From assembly GCA_964541755.1 (NCBI GenBank), contig CAZIRF010000019.1:1-50832 (forward strand): 50,832 nt of DNA, written 5' to 3'. The notes below the pieces were generated by a model. It ran no database searches. It was not told where the DNA came from and worked only from the letters and a program-made list of their open reading frames with translations. Position 1 is the stretch's first letter; each line of letters begins with the position of its first letter. This stretch comes from CAZIRF01 sp964541755 (GTDB lineage: Bacteria > Spirochaetota > Spirochaetia > Treponematales > Breznakiellaceae). Below, one piece after another: positions 25,584 to 34,889 of the stretch. Made by a program: the position numbers and the translations under genes.

Positions 25584-28500
25584 ATGGCAATCGATTCCGG
25601 CAAAAGGCTTATTACAAATACCGACGAGCTCATGAAGGATGTCATTCAAAGTGTCATGCCGGTAAGTGTGCAGCTATCATTCCTGGTGGGGTACTTTTAC
25701 TTTTCCGGCTTTGAAGAACTCTGTAAAACGATATCGCACGATATGCCCCTGCGTATCCTTGTGGGAATGGAGGCCGAGGCTTCCATCGCCGGGAATCTGC
25801 GGGAGGCCGCCGTGCGCCGCTTCCCGATGGACAAAGACCGTTTTTCCTTTGCATCGAGCAACGAGGAGAGCAGGAAGGCCTGGTACTCATCGATAATTGA
25901 ACTTGCCAACAATACCGAGCTCTTTGATTCACCGGAGCGGCAAGAGGCCTGGAAACTCTTTTTGGTGAAGATTAAAAATGGCTCCCTGCTTATCCGCAAA
26001 ACCGTAGAGCCCAACCACGCAAAAGTCTATATATTCAGATTCAAGGATGAAATACGCAGCTCTCTTGGACTGCCCGGACAAGTAATAACCGGATCCTCCA
26101 ATCTTACTTGGTCCGGGCTTACAAATCGGCATGAAGTGAATGTGCGTTTGCATGATCCCGCCGATTTCGAAGCAGCCGTTGACCTGTTCGAAACCCTGTG
26201 GGTGCAATCGATACCTCTTGTGGATGATACAACCAAGGATGAGTTCTTCACCGTTATAAAAGGGAGCTGGATGGAACAGCTGCCATCGCCCTACCTTATG
26301 TACCTGCGGGTTCTGGAGGAGGTCTTTTCCCTTCGCGACGAACCTCTAATGCTGCCTGCCCAAATTACCAATGAACGCTATTTTTCCACAACCTACCAGA
26401 CCGACGCCATAAAAAGGGGCCTTGCCGTTATTCGCCGCCACGGGGGATGCATAATTGCCGATGTCGTGGGACTGGGAAAGAGTGTTATTGCTGCCTCCAT
26501 TGCACATAATTTGGGTCTGCGTGTGTTGGTGGTGTGCCCGCCTCACCTCGAGAATGGCTGGAACGACTACCTGTTGGACTTCAGTGTGGCAGGGGAGGTA
26601 TGGTCGTCGGGCAAGTTGGACCGTGCTCTTGAAGCCTCGCGGCGCTGCCCGGGAGAGAAGGTCATCATTGTGGATGAAGCCCATCGCTACCGGAACGAGT
26701 TGACCAGGGATTATGGGCTTTTACACCAGCTCTGTGCCGGGAACAAGGTCATGCTCTTGACGGCCACCCCCTTCAACAATCGTCCACAGGATATCTTCTC
26801 TCTGGTAAAACTCTTCCAGATCCCGGCCTGTGCCACCATACAGACGACCGAAAACCTTTCGGCCGATATAGCGCGCCTGGTGACTGCATACAAACGACTC
26901 AAGAAGACCGACGGGGTAATTGATGACACTGGCAGCGAAGAACTCAAACGAATTGCCGCAGAAATTCGCAGGATATTGTCCCCGCTGGTTATCCGTCGTA
27001 CCCGTCTGGACCTTCTGGCCATCGATGCGTACAGGAAAGACCTTGAAGCGAAGGGTATCGAGTTTGCTGCAGTGAGCGACCCGGTTGAGCTGGACTATGA
27101 GCTGGGGGTTCTTTCTGCGCTCTATACCGATACCCTCGAGGCTTTGAACGGTTCAACGGGCTTTATCGGAGCTCGGTACAAACCCCTGGCGTATCTCAAG
27201 GAGAGCGGCGTCAAACAGTATCTCCCCGAATTCTCCGGCGAGGAAAACCTTCTGGAGATGGGGCAGCAAAACCTGGCCCGCTTCATGAAGCGGCTCCTCG
27301 TACGGCGCTTCGAGAGTTCTGTCAAAGCTTTCCGTTTGACCTTGGGCTCCCTCCTGGATTCATCCCGCAACATACTCGCCTGGTACGAGCGATTCGAAAA
27401 GGTACCCCTGTATAAAAAAGGGATTATACCGGATGCGCAGGAGCTGGAAGGTCGTCTGGGAGACACGCTCGAGGGACTTTTCGAGGATGAAGCCGCCCTT
27501 GCCATCGAACTGTCCGGGGATATTGATCGCGGTCTCCTGCTCATTGATCGCAAGGATCTCAAGGACTCATTCGAGGCCGATCTTCGAAGCGATATTTCTC
27601 TCCTCGAAGAGTTGGCCGCAAAATGGCAGGGAGTGGAACGTGCACAGGACCCCAAGTTTACCGCCTTCGACACCCTGCTCAAAGAGGCCCGCAGGAGGGA
27701 CCCCTCACGCAAGATTGTCGTATTCAGTGAATTTTCCGACACGGTTGCCTATGTGGGAGAGGGCCTCAAGGAGGCGGGTCTTCGGGTCTTCCTCTATTCT
27801 TCAAGCCTCTCCTCACCTAAAGAGAAAGAGACCATACGGCGGAACTTTGACGCCGGTTGTCCGGCCCCCTTGGACGATTTTGATATTATCGTTGCGACCG
27901 ACGCAATTTCCGAGGGTATTAACCTGCATAGGGCGGGGGCCATTTACAACTACGATATACCCTATAATCCTACCCGGGTCATCCAGCGGGTGGGTCGCAT
28001 CAATCGCATAAACCAGAAGGTCTTTGATACCCTCCATATCTTCAACTTTTTCCCCACCGCTACCGGAGAAAGCGAAACCGGGATACGCGGCATTACCTCC
28101 TTCAAGATGGCAATGATTCAGGCGGTGTTGGGATCGGATACCCGCATACTCTCTGGCGACGAAGACTTGGGGAGCTGGTTCGCCGCCGAATTCAAGGCTG
28201 CCAACAGCGAAGATGAGAGCCTTTCCTGGGATACCGAATTCCTCAATGCCCTTGAGGAGGCCCGGCGGGATCGCCCCGAGGCCCTCTTGGCGGCCCGTAA
28301 CATAGCCCGACGGGCGCGGGTGGCACGAAAGAGTATGGCGGCTGCTCCATCAGCAGGCCCATCTGTACTTGTCTTTGCCCGGAAGGGGAGTGACTGTGCG
28401 TTTTCAATTGCCTCACAGGGCTCTCATGGCATTGAAAGCCGGGCTCTTGGGCCGGAAGAGGCTCTGCCGCTCTTCAAGGCAGCAGTGGATGAGCGTTCTT

Positions 28501-28886
28501 CAAAGGTCGACGAGGCTTTTAACGTACTGTACCACCGTGCCCGTGCTTCCCTCGACGAAGAGTTGGCCTCACCCGCAAGCAGCAAGCTCGTAAACGAGGT
28601 GGCAGACCGCCTGCGCTACCTGTCTACCCGTACGACGGCCATGGGCGCAACGACTGAATTGTTGTACCTCAAAAAACTGTCCCATGTCTGCGAGCGCCTC
28701 GATGCCCTGCCCGACGGTATCCTGCGCAGTCTCAAGGCCCTTCCCCTCGACTCCCCGCAAGCAGCGCTTGGGGATATGCAGGAACTCGCGCCCCTGTGGT
28801 ATCTCGATGCCCTTGTCTCGAAGGCCGACGAACTGGAGAAGACCCCGCATCAGCTTATATTGAGCGAGGAATTGACAGGCGATTAA
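25584..28886 (+). CDS. PLD-nuclease/SNF2-type helicase fusion, probable restriction or phage-defence protein
   Basis: The 1100-residue protein has an N-terminal phospholipase-D-like domain with the single-HKD features HAKVYIF (His145, Lys147), TGSSNLT (169-175) and HEVNVRL (183-189). A SNF2/SF2 helicase follows: VVGLGKS Walker A (294-300), VDEAHRY (363-369), TATPFNNR (393-400), then the C-lobe with FSEFSDT, ATDAISEGINLH and RVGRINRI. About 250 uncharacterised residues close it. It should bind DNA and use ATP to move or remodel it, with the PLD part as possible nuclease. It lies 48 bases before a DNA methyltransferase gene, the pairing seen in ATP-dependent restriction systems. DISARM DrmD is a relative by type, but no DrmA or DrmB is present. 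Confidence 0.85.
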   Translation: MAIDSGKRLITNTDELMKDVIQSVMPVSVQLSFLVGYFYFSGFEELCKTISHDMPLRILVGMEAEASIAGNLREAAVRRFPMDKDRFSFASSNEESRKAWYSSIIELANNTELFDSPERQEAWKLFLVKIKNGSLLIRKTVEPNHAKVYIFRFKDEIRSSLGLPGQVITGSSNLTWSGLTNRHEVNVRLHDPADFEAAVDLFETLWVQSIPLVDDTTKDEFFTVIKGSWMEQLPSPYLMYLRVLEEVFSLRDEPLMLPAQITNERYFSTTYQTDAIKRGLAVIRRHGGCIIADVVGLGKSVIAASIAHNLGLRVLVVCPPHLENGWNDYLLDFSVAGEVWSSGKLDRALEASRRCPGEKVIIVDEAHRYRNELTRDYGLLHQLCAGNKVMLLTATPFNNRPQDIFSLVKLFQIPACATIQTTENLSADIARLVTAYKRLKKTDGVIDDTGSEELKRIAAEIRRILSPLVIRRTRLDLLAIDAYRKDLEAKGIEFAAVSDPVELDYELGVLSALYTDTLEALNGSTGFIGARYKPLAYLKESGVKQYLPEFSGEENLLEMGQQNLARFMKRLLVRRFESSVKAFRLTLGSLLDSSRNILAWYERFEKVPLYKKGIIPDAQELEGRLGDTLEGLFEDEAALAIELSGDIDRGLLLIDRKDLKDSFEADLRSDISLLEELAAKWQGVERAQDPKFTAFDTLLKEARRRDPSRKIVVFSEFSDTVAYVGEGLKEAGLRVFLYSSSLSSPKEKETIRRNFDAGCPAPLDDFDIIVATDAISEGINLHRAGAIYNYDIPYNPTRVIQRVGRINRINQKVFDTLHIFNFFPTATGESETGIRGITSFKMAMIQAVLGSDTRILSGDEDLGSWFAAEFKAANSEDESLSWDTEFLNALEEARRDRPEALLAARNIARRARVARKSMAAAPSAGPSVLVFARKGSDCAFSIASQGSHGIESRALGPEEALPLFKAAVDERSSKVDEAFNVLYHRARASLDEELASPASSKLVNEVADRLRYLSTRTTAMGATTELLYLKKLSHVCERLDALPDGILRSLKALPLDSPQAALGDMQELAPLWYLDALVSKADELEKTPHQLILSEELTGD

Positions 28887-28934
28887 AACAAGGTAATCCC
28901 CCCGAAAGCCCATCCATGCTATACTCGCTTCATC

Positions 28935-31900
28935 ATGAATCTTGATGAAGCATATAGCCGCGAATCTTTCCTGTCGTTTTGTCGTTTCGAGTTCTTGAGC
29001 GACGACTTTCGCCCCGCATCGACGGCTCTCCAGGTCGACAATGGCTACCCCCTCTTGAAGGCCGCCACCCTCTTGGGCGAGGCTCCCTCTTTGGGGTTGG
29101 TTGTTCTCGAGTTGGAACACCAAGGGGTGAATGACCCCCGTGTCATGTTGTCGCGGGACTGTTTCAAACTGATGAAGAAGCGCAATATCGCGCGGGCACT
29201 CGTGGTCTTCTACAGCGGGAGCCACGAGCACTGGCGGCTGTCGCTCGTAACGAGCGAGCTCGACTACGATGCCAAAAACAACCGTATTATCCATGAGTTT
29301 TCCAACCCGCGCCGCCAGTCCTTTTTGCTGGGCCCGGGGGCCCGCCTCGCGACCGCCCGCCAGAAACTCGTCAAGGCGGGACGGGTGCAGTCCTTCGACG
29401 ACCTGGCAGGGCGCTTTTCGCTCGAGGTGGTCAACCGCGAGTTCTACCGCCGTATTGCAGAGCTCTTTACCCGCCTCGTGGGCGGCACCCGAATGCAGGG
29501 CGGTGAACAACACTCCTGGCCCGGCCTCCTTTCCCTCCCGTCCTGCGACGACCGGGCCATAAAGCAGGAGTTCGCTGTGCGCCTTGTGGGCCGCATCGTC
29601 TTTTGCCAGTTCCTCAAGGAAAAGGGCCTTGTACCGGCGACCTGGCTGGCCACTCCCGTGGAGGAGAACTGCTACCACAGACACATTGAACCCCTCTTTT
29701 TCGAGATCCTCAACACGCCGCGCGACAAGCGCCATAAAACCTTCCGTACTCCGGAAGCCGACAGCATCCCCTTCCTCAACGGCGGCCTCTTTACCCCGCA
29801 CGCCCACGACTGGTACAGCTACGACGACCTTACCAACAGTTCCCCTTACCTCAATACCTTGACGGTGCCCGACGAGTGGCTGGCCGATTTTCTGGGGCTT
29901 TTGGGCGAGTACAACTTTACCATCGACGAGAACACCCCGGTGGATGTGGACCTGTCCATCGACCCGGAGATGCTGGGACGCATCTTCGAGAACCTCCTGG
30001 CAGAGATAAACCCCGAAACCGGCGAGACGGCCCGCAACAAGACGGGCAGTTTCTACACCCCGCGCGAGATCGTCGACTACATGGTAAGCGAAAGCCTGGT
30101 CGCCACCCTCCTCAAGGCCGTCTGGCCGGGTGATACCCCGGTGCAGCAGGCGGCCAATGCCAGTCGCCTTCGCGACCTCTTTGCCTGGGAACTCGCCCCC
30201 GAAGACTCCCCCGCCTTCGACGACAACGAGACGGCGGCCATCATCAAAGCCCTCCACGGAATGCGCTGTCTGGACCCGGCCTGCGGTTCGGGGGCCTTCC
30301 CCATGGGTATACTCCAGAAGGCCCTCCTCGCCCTGGAAAAGCTGGACCCAAAGGCCGAAGGCTACATCCGCCAAAAGCTCGAGCGCATCGACGACGACTA
30401 TATCCGGGCCGAAACCGAGCGCAGCCTGCGCGCGAAGGGCTACCAGTATTTGCACAAGTTGTCTCTGGTGCAGTCCTGCATTTACGGGGTGGATATCCAG
30501 CCCATCGCGGTGGAGATGTCGCGCCTGCGGGCCTTTCTCTCGCTCATTGTCGACGCGACGGTGGACGATTCAAAACCAAACCGCGGCATCGATCCCCTGC
30601 CCAACCTCGAGTTCAAGTTCGTCTGTGCGAATACCTTGGTAAAGTTGCCAGACCAGAAACTGGGGGGCGATCTTTTCGCCAACTACGACCATGTAAAGGA
30701 TTTGCGCATCCTGCGTAGCCGCTACCTTACGGCGAGCGGGTTGGAGAAGGACCGTCTTAAAACAGAATTTCTCGACAAGCAGAGCATACTCTATGACGCC
30801 CTTATTCAATGGTCTTCGCATCACCACGCGGGTTCGCTTGCGGCCAAGCTGTCTTCCTGGGATCCCTTTGGCGACAGTGCCTGCGACTGGTTTGATGCCG
30901 ACTGGATGTTCGGGATGGGCGAGGGCTTCGATGTAGTTATCGGGAACCCGCCCTACATCCAGTTGCAGTCGATGGGCTCGCTCTCTGCCCTCTACGGCTC
31001 CCAGGGCTACGAGACCTTTGCGAAGACGGGCGATATCTACTGCCTCTTCCACGAGCGGGGGGCGACCCTCCTCAAACAGGGGGGCTTTCTGTGTTACATC
31101 ACGAGCAACAAGTGGATGCGCGCGGGCTACGGCAAGACGATGCGCGCCTTCCTCCTGGAGCGCGGGGCCCTGCGCAGCCTCCTGGACTTTGGCGATTCCA
31201 ATATTTTCGAGAACGCCACGACCTACACGAACATCATCCTGTGGGAATATGGGGTCAAGGCTGATAGTTCCACGCCGCCACTCGTTCGCGATCTGTCCCG
31301 CTCCTGGGCTGTGTCGTCCAATATTACCAGCCTGACAGCCTCCAGCGAGGCCTGCGAGTGTATTGCATCCCGTGAAAGCTGGGTCCTTGCCAGCGAAAAG
31401 CAAGCGGCCTTGAAGCGCCGCATCGAAGCGGTAGGCAAACCCCTCAAAGACTGGGATGTCTCCATCAATTATGGCATCAAGACCGGTCTCAACGAGGCCT
31501 TCATCATCGACCAGTCGAAGTACGACGAGCTCGTCGCCCAAGACCCCAAGAGCGCCGAGATCTTGAAGCCCATCCTGCGCGGCCGCGACATCAAACGCTA
31601 CAAGGCCGACTGGGCGGGCCTGTACCTGGTGGCCACCTTCCCGGCCCGCCAGCTCGATATCGACGACTACCCCGCCGTTCGCGACTACCTCAAAAGCTAT
31701 GGCCCCGCCCTCGACCAGAGCGGTGCCCCCGGTTCCCGCAAAAAAACCGCCAACAAATGGTTCGAAACCCAGGACGCCATCGCCTACTGGCAAGACTTCG
31801 ACAAGCCCAAGGTGATGTGGCTGGAGATGGCTGGCGAAGCAAGTTTTGTCTATAGCGAAGAAGATCTTGTTGTTCTTGATACAGCACGAATTATGGTTGG

Positions 31901-32336
31901 AGACGAGATCAAGTATCTTCAGCTTGTATTAAACAGTAAAGTGAATGAGTTCATTTTCAGCAAGTTCTATGCAGGCGGGAATCTGCAAAACGAAACAATC
32001 CGATACAAGAGTACGTTCATGAATAACATGCCCATCCCCGATATCCCGCCCGCGCAGCAGCGGCCTTTTGAGGTCTTGGTGGATGCGATTCAGTTGGCAA
32101 AGCGGGAGGGCTGCGAGCTGGAGGCGGACTTCTTGGAGAAGCTTGCAGATTGGCTCGTGTACGGGCTCTACTTCGAGGGGGAGGCCCGGGCGGCCGGCTT
32201 GGCCGTGTACGACGAGGCCGCTGCCGTTCTTGTCAAGGCGCCCGAAACGGCGGACGATCTCGTTACTCTCGTGGCCCGCCTCCATGCGAAACCCGCCCTG
32301 CGTCGCGCCGGCAGCGAGCCGGTCCCGCTTGCGTAG
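28935..32336 (+). CDS. Eco57I-class N6-adenine DNA methyltransferase with recognition domain
   Basis: It has 1133 residues. The N-terminal ~340 residues hold an unassigned domain (VVLELEHQG near 57-64, then a helical segment); it might be a nuclease remnant, but no confident PD-(D/E)XK motif is seen. The methyltransferase core has FYTPREIVDYM (373-383), motif I DPACGSGAF (447-455), YGVDIQP, and catalytic motif IV GNPPY (670-674). The C-terminal part contains LKPILRGRDIKRY, typical of TaqI-like target-recognition domains. It should methylate adenine in a specific site to mark self DNA. No ribosome site precedes ATG 28935; TATACT lies eight bases upstream, so a leaderless start is possible. Confidence 0.88.
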   Translation: MNLDEAYSRESFLSFCRFEFLSDDFRPASTALQVDNGYPLLKAATLLGEAPSLGLVVLELEHQGVNDPRVMLSRDCFKLMKKRNIARALVVFYSGSHEHWRLSLVTSELDYDAKNNRIIHEFSNPRRQSFLLGPGARLATARQKLVKAGRVQSFDDLAGRFSLEVVNREFYRRIAELFTRLVGGTRMQGGEQHSWPGLLSLPSCDDRAIKQEFAVRLVGRIVFCQFLKEKGLVPATWLATPVEENCYHRHIEPLFFEILNTPRDKRHKTFRTPEADSIPFLNGGLFTPHAHDWYSYDDLTNSSPYLNTLTVPDEWLADFLGLLGEYNFTIDENTPVDVDLSIDPEMLGRIFENLLAEINPETGETARNKTGSFYTPREIVDYMVSESLVATLLKAVWPGDTPVQQAANASRLRDLFAWELAPEDSPAFDDNETAAIIKALHGMRCLDPACGSGAFPMGILQKALLALEKLDPKAEGYIRQKLERIDDDYIRAETERSLRAKGYQYLHKLSLVQSCIYGVDIQPIAVEMSRLRAFLSLIVDATVDDSKPNRGIDPLPNLEFKFVCANTLVKLPDQKLGGDLFANYDHVKDLRILRSRYLTASGLEKDRLKTEFLDKQSILYDALIQWSSHHHAGSLAAKLSSWDPFGDSACDWFDADWMFGMGEGFDVVIGNPPYIQLQSMGSLSALYGSQGYETFAKTGDIYCLFHERGATLLKQGGFLCYITSNKWMRAGYGKTMRAFLLERGALRSLLDFGDSNIFENATTYTNIILWEYGVKADSSTPPLVRDLSRSWAVSSNITSLTASSEACECIASRESWVLASEKQAALKRRIEAVGKPLKDWDVSINYGIKTGLNEAFIIDQSKYDELVAQDPKSAEILKPILRGRDIKRYKADWAGLYLVATFPARQLDIDDYPAVRDYLKSYGPALDQSGAPGSRKKTANKWFETQDAIAYWQDFDKPKVMWLEMAGEASFVYSEEDLVVLDTARIMVGDEIKYLQLVLNSKVNEFIFSKFYAGGNLQNETIRYKSTFMNNMPIPDIPPAQQRPFEVLVDAIQLAKREGCELEADFLEKLADWLVYGLYFEGEARAAGLAVYDEAAAVLVKAPETADDLVTLVARLHAKPALRRAGSEPVPLA

Positions 32337-32358
32337 AAGAGTGGGTGGAGAGGACTAT

Positions 32359-32452
32359 CAGTATTGATATTTGAAAAATAAACACATGGTATGCTATTTA
32401 AATATCAATATTGTATTAAAACACATAGTGTAGTATCTTTTATATGGAGAGG
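32359..32452 (+). promoter_or_regulatory. Promoter and candidate operators of the XRE-ImmA gene
   Basis: TTGTAT (32411-32416) and TATCTT (32434-32439) are 17 bases apart, with a GGAGAGG ribosome site near 32446-32452. ACACATAGTGT, a short palindrome, lies in the spacer (32421-32431). A 17-bp direct repeat starting AACACAT occurs at 32381-32397 and 32420-32436 (13 of 17 match). An inverted repeat, CAGTATTGATATTT (32359-32372) with 32400-32413, frames the first copy. The layout suggests autoregulation by the XRE protein. Confidence 0.55.
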
Positions 32453-32460
32453 TAGTACAC

Positions 32461-33600
32461 ATGGGTATCAAGGATATTGGCGACAATGTGCGCCGGCATA
32501 TGAAGATTCGCGGATTTACCATCAAGAAGCTGTCCGACATGACCGGGGTGGGGACTGCAGCGCTCTCGAATATGCTCAATGGCAAGGCAGAACCAAAGTC
32601 TTCCACCCTTCTCAAGCTAGCCGATGCTCTCTCTGTTCCCTTTGATGAATTGCTTGCCGATGCCCCCAGGCTCTCTTCGATACGCTTTCGCAGTGCGAAG
32701 ACCTTGAGCGGCAGGGAGAAGGCCGAGCGTGACCAGGTACGGCACGACAGTGCCATTTGGCTGGCCGATTATTCTTTTCTGGAAAAGGTCCTCGATGACA
32801 AACCTGCTTGTCTGTTGGAACCTGTCTGTAACAAGGACCCCAAAGTTGCAGCGATGTCCGCCAGGGAAACTCTTGGTTTGAAGGAGAGCGAGCCGGTTTA
32901 TGATATCTCCCGCTTGATGGAGTACGCGGGAATAAAACTGCGTCTTCGCCCCTACGGGTTCAAGAAGACCTTCGGGCTTTCCATAGGATCGGAAGACGGG
33001 GGGCCTGCGATTGTGGTCAATTCGGAGCCTGGCATCTCTGTGGAACGGCAAGTATTTACCATTGCACACGAGCTTGGGCATTTGATCCTCCACAGGGACT
33101 CCTACCGGGACCCGGAAATTATCGAGAGTAAGAGAGAAGAAGATGAAGCCAACCTCTTTGCCGGAGTATTTCTTGTCCCCGATGCCGGTCTTGCAAATGC
33201 ATGGGAAGAGAGCAGGGGGCTTGCCTTTGTGGACAGGGTTCTTCGCGTGAAGAAGATATTCAAGGTAAGCTACAAGACCATATTGGTACGCCTTGCCCAG
33301 ATGAATGACACCATATCGCTTGTCGACCTCGTAATTCGATTTAGCCAAGATTACAAGGCAAAATACCAGCATGATTTGAAAGGGCATTATGAGCCTGAGT
33401 CTCTTGGCTTGGAAGATGAGTTGGTAGCCAGTGAAGACCCGCAGGAACTTGATACTGGCGACCTTATGGAAGAGCGTTTTGCGCGTTTCGTGCGAAATGC
33501 ATACGAAAAAGAGATCATATCCATGAGCCGGGCAGGAGAAATGCTCAATCTGTCCATTGAAGAGATGCGTACCCTTGTTCGTACCTGGCGGGAGATATAG
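32461..33600 (+). CDS. XRE-family regulator fused to ImmA/IrrE metallopeptidase
   Basis: It has 379 residues. The N-terminal helix-turn-helix domain covers about 5-65 (IKKLSDMTGVGTAALSNMLNG). A COG2856/ImmA domain has the zinc motif HELGH (203-207) and the downstream EDEANLFAGVFLVP with the third ligand. Proteins of this build, such as ImmR/ImmA and DdrO/IrrE functions in one chain, relieve repression by proteolysis after DNA damage or phage entry, or act as antitoxins. The PIN-domain gene follows after three bases, so the two form an operon. The substrate is unknown, and self-cleavage or cleavage of a separate repressor are both possible. Confidence 0.9.
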   Translation: MGIKDIGDNVRRHMKIRGFTIKKLSDMTGVGTAALSNMLNGKAEPKSSTLLKLADALSVPFDELLADAPRLSSIRFRSAKTLSGREKAERDQVRHDSAIWLADYSFLEKVLDDKPACLLEPVCNKDPKVAAMSARETLGLKESEPVYDISRLMEYAGIKLRLRPYGFKKTFGLSIGSEDGGPAIVVNSEPGISVERQVFTIAHELGHLILHRDSYRDPEIIESKREEDEANLFAGVFLVPDAGLANAWEESRGLAFVDRVLRVKKIFKVSYKTILVRLAQMNDTISLVDLVIRFSQDYKAKYQHDLKGHYEPESLGLEDELVASEDPQELDTGDLMEERFARFVRNAYEKEIISMSRAGEMLNLSIEEMRTLVRTWREI

Positions 33601-33603
33601 ACA

Positions 33604-34098
33604 GTGCAGGTAGAGCATCGGGTTGCAGCTATCTGTGATGCCAACGTGCTCATAGATTATCTTGATTCCGATGAAGATATCATCCGGGAGCTTGTTGCCT
33701 ATTGGGGAACCGTTCATGTCCCTACCCGGGTTTTGCATGAGGTAAAGACTCTGTCGGCTGAAAGGGCCGTGGGTCTGGGCTTATCGGTGATTGAGACTCC
33801 GCTCGTACTTCCCCCGACACCCGGTTTGTCTGGTCCAGACCGGGCGTGTTTGCACTTCGCGCTTGCAGAAGGCTGGGTATGTATAACGAATGATAGGCCC
33901 CTGCGACGTGAATGTGGCCGTCTTGGTTGCAAAGTTGTTTGGGGTCTCGAGATGTTACTTCTGCTGGTCGCCGATGGGCAGATAAGCAAGGCTCGCTCCA
34001 AAGGAATCGCCGAACAGATTGCCACGATAAACCCGGAGATAACCATTTCTTTGCTTGAGTCTTTTTATGAAAAGCTGGAGAGCATAAAGCCCGAGTGA
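33604..34098 (+). CDS. PIN-like domain protein, possible toxin
   Basis: It starts at GTG 33604, three bases after the XRE-ImmA stop, with GGGAGA upstream as ribosome site. The 164 residues have the acidic pattern of PIN-fold RNases: CDANVLIDYLDSDED near the N-terminus, VPTRVLHEVKTL, GPDRACLHFALAEG and CITNDRPLRREC. PIN proteins of VapC type cleave RNA and are usually neutralised by a partner. Pairing with an XRE-COG2856 protein is known from predicted toxin-antitoxin surveys. The 110 bases after it show no terminator, only a spaced TGCAATA/TATTGCA pair (34110, 34152). Confidence 0.75.
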   Translation: MQVEHRVAAICDANVLIDYLDSDEDIIRELVAYWGTVHVPTRVLHEVKTLSAERAVGLGLSVIETPLVLPPTPGLSGPDRACLHFALAEGWVCITNDRPLRRECGRLGCKVVWGLEMLLLLVADGQISKARSKGIAEQIATINPEITISLLESFYEKLESIKPE

Positions 34099-34208
34099 AC
34101 TGTCATGCAATAGCGGTACATTGGTGGCATTGCCGGTCCGACTTGCTTTCATATTGCAGGTGATCAATCGTACTCCCCCCCACCAACTGCCATCGCCGCA
34201 AATCCTGG

Positions 34209-34889
34209 CTAGACGAGCCCATTCAAGAACAGGGTCAAGAAGCGCTCGAACTCATTCATGAAGTCGAAGCGGAATGGATCCATGCCACCGCTGTCGATTG
34301 CTTGTTGTGCCGATTCTGCCGGGTTTGAAAGGTGCAGGAAGCCGGCGATGATTCCATATAGCCAGAATAAAAAGTGGGCGCCACCACCCACCTGTTCAAG
34401 GCAGGGATAGCCTTCGTCAAGCTGCCTGCCGATACTGGTCATCTCGTCAAGAAGATACCTTTTAAATCCCAGCAGGCTCTCCTCACGGACGTTTTTTTCT
34501 ATAATTACATCCAGAAGGGGCACAATCTTCAACCAGGAATCCTGATTCTTGACCGCATTCAAAATCCCTTCCTTGAGTGAATGTATGTCTGCCGGATCAA
34601 GGGAAGCAAGGTGCGAACGGAGATGTGTGAAAAAATCGGTGAAGAGTTCATGAGCAAGTCCCAGGAAGAGCTCTTCCTTGGTGGGAAAATAGACAAAGAC
34701 CGTTCCCTTTGCAACCCCTGCTCCTGCCGCTACCGCCTCCATGGTGATGTTCCCATAGGGGATTTTCTTGAACAGAGCCCCTGCCGTACGCACAAGCTGG
34801 TTTCGTTTCTCCTGTTTGGCTTCATCGGTGCGGGCTCTGGGCTTGGACCTCAATCTTTCTCTCCATGTTTGCGGTATCGGTTTGTCCAT
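34209..34889 (-). CDS. TetR-family transcriptional repressor
   Basis: The 226-residue protein has the TetR helix-turn-helix at about residues 28-75 (GNITMEAVAAGAGVAKGTVFVYF, split here as GNITMEAVAAG and AKGTVFVYFPTKEELF). The helical ligand domain that follows is not specific. The ATG at 34889 overlaps the end of the upstream SDR gene by 40 bases, so the two are co-transcribed and probably coupled. Two matching palindromes lie upstream of the SDR start, which suggests it represses its own operon. The ligand is unknown; many such regulators respond to lipids or toxic small molecules. Confidence 0.9.
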   Translation of the reverse strand: MDKPIPQTWRERLRSKPRARTDEAKQEKRNQLVRTAGALFKKIPYGNITMEAVAAGAGVAKGTVFVYFPTKEELFLGLAHELFTDFFTHLRSHLASLDPADIHSLKEGILNAVKNQDSWLKIVPLLDVIIEKNVREESLLGFKRYLLDEMTSIGRQLDEGYPCLEQVGGGAHFLFWLYGIIAGFLHLSNPAESAQQAIDSGGMDPFRFDFMNEFERFLTLFLNGLV

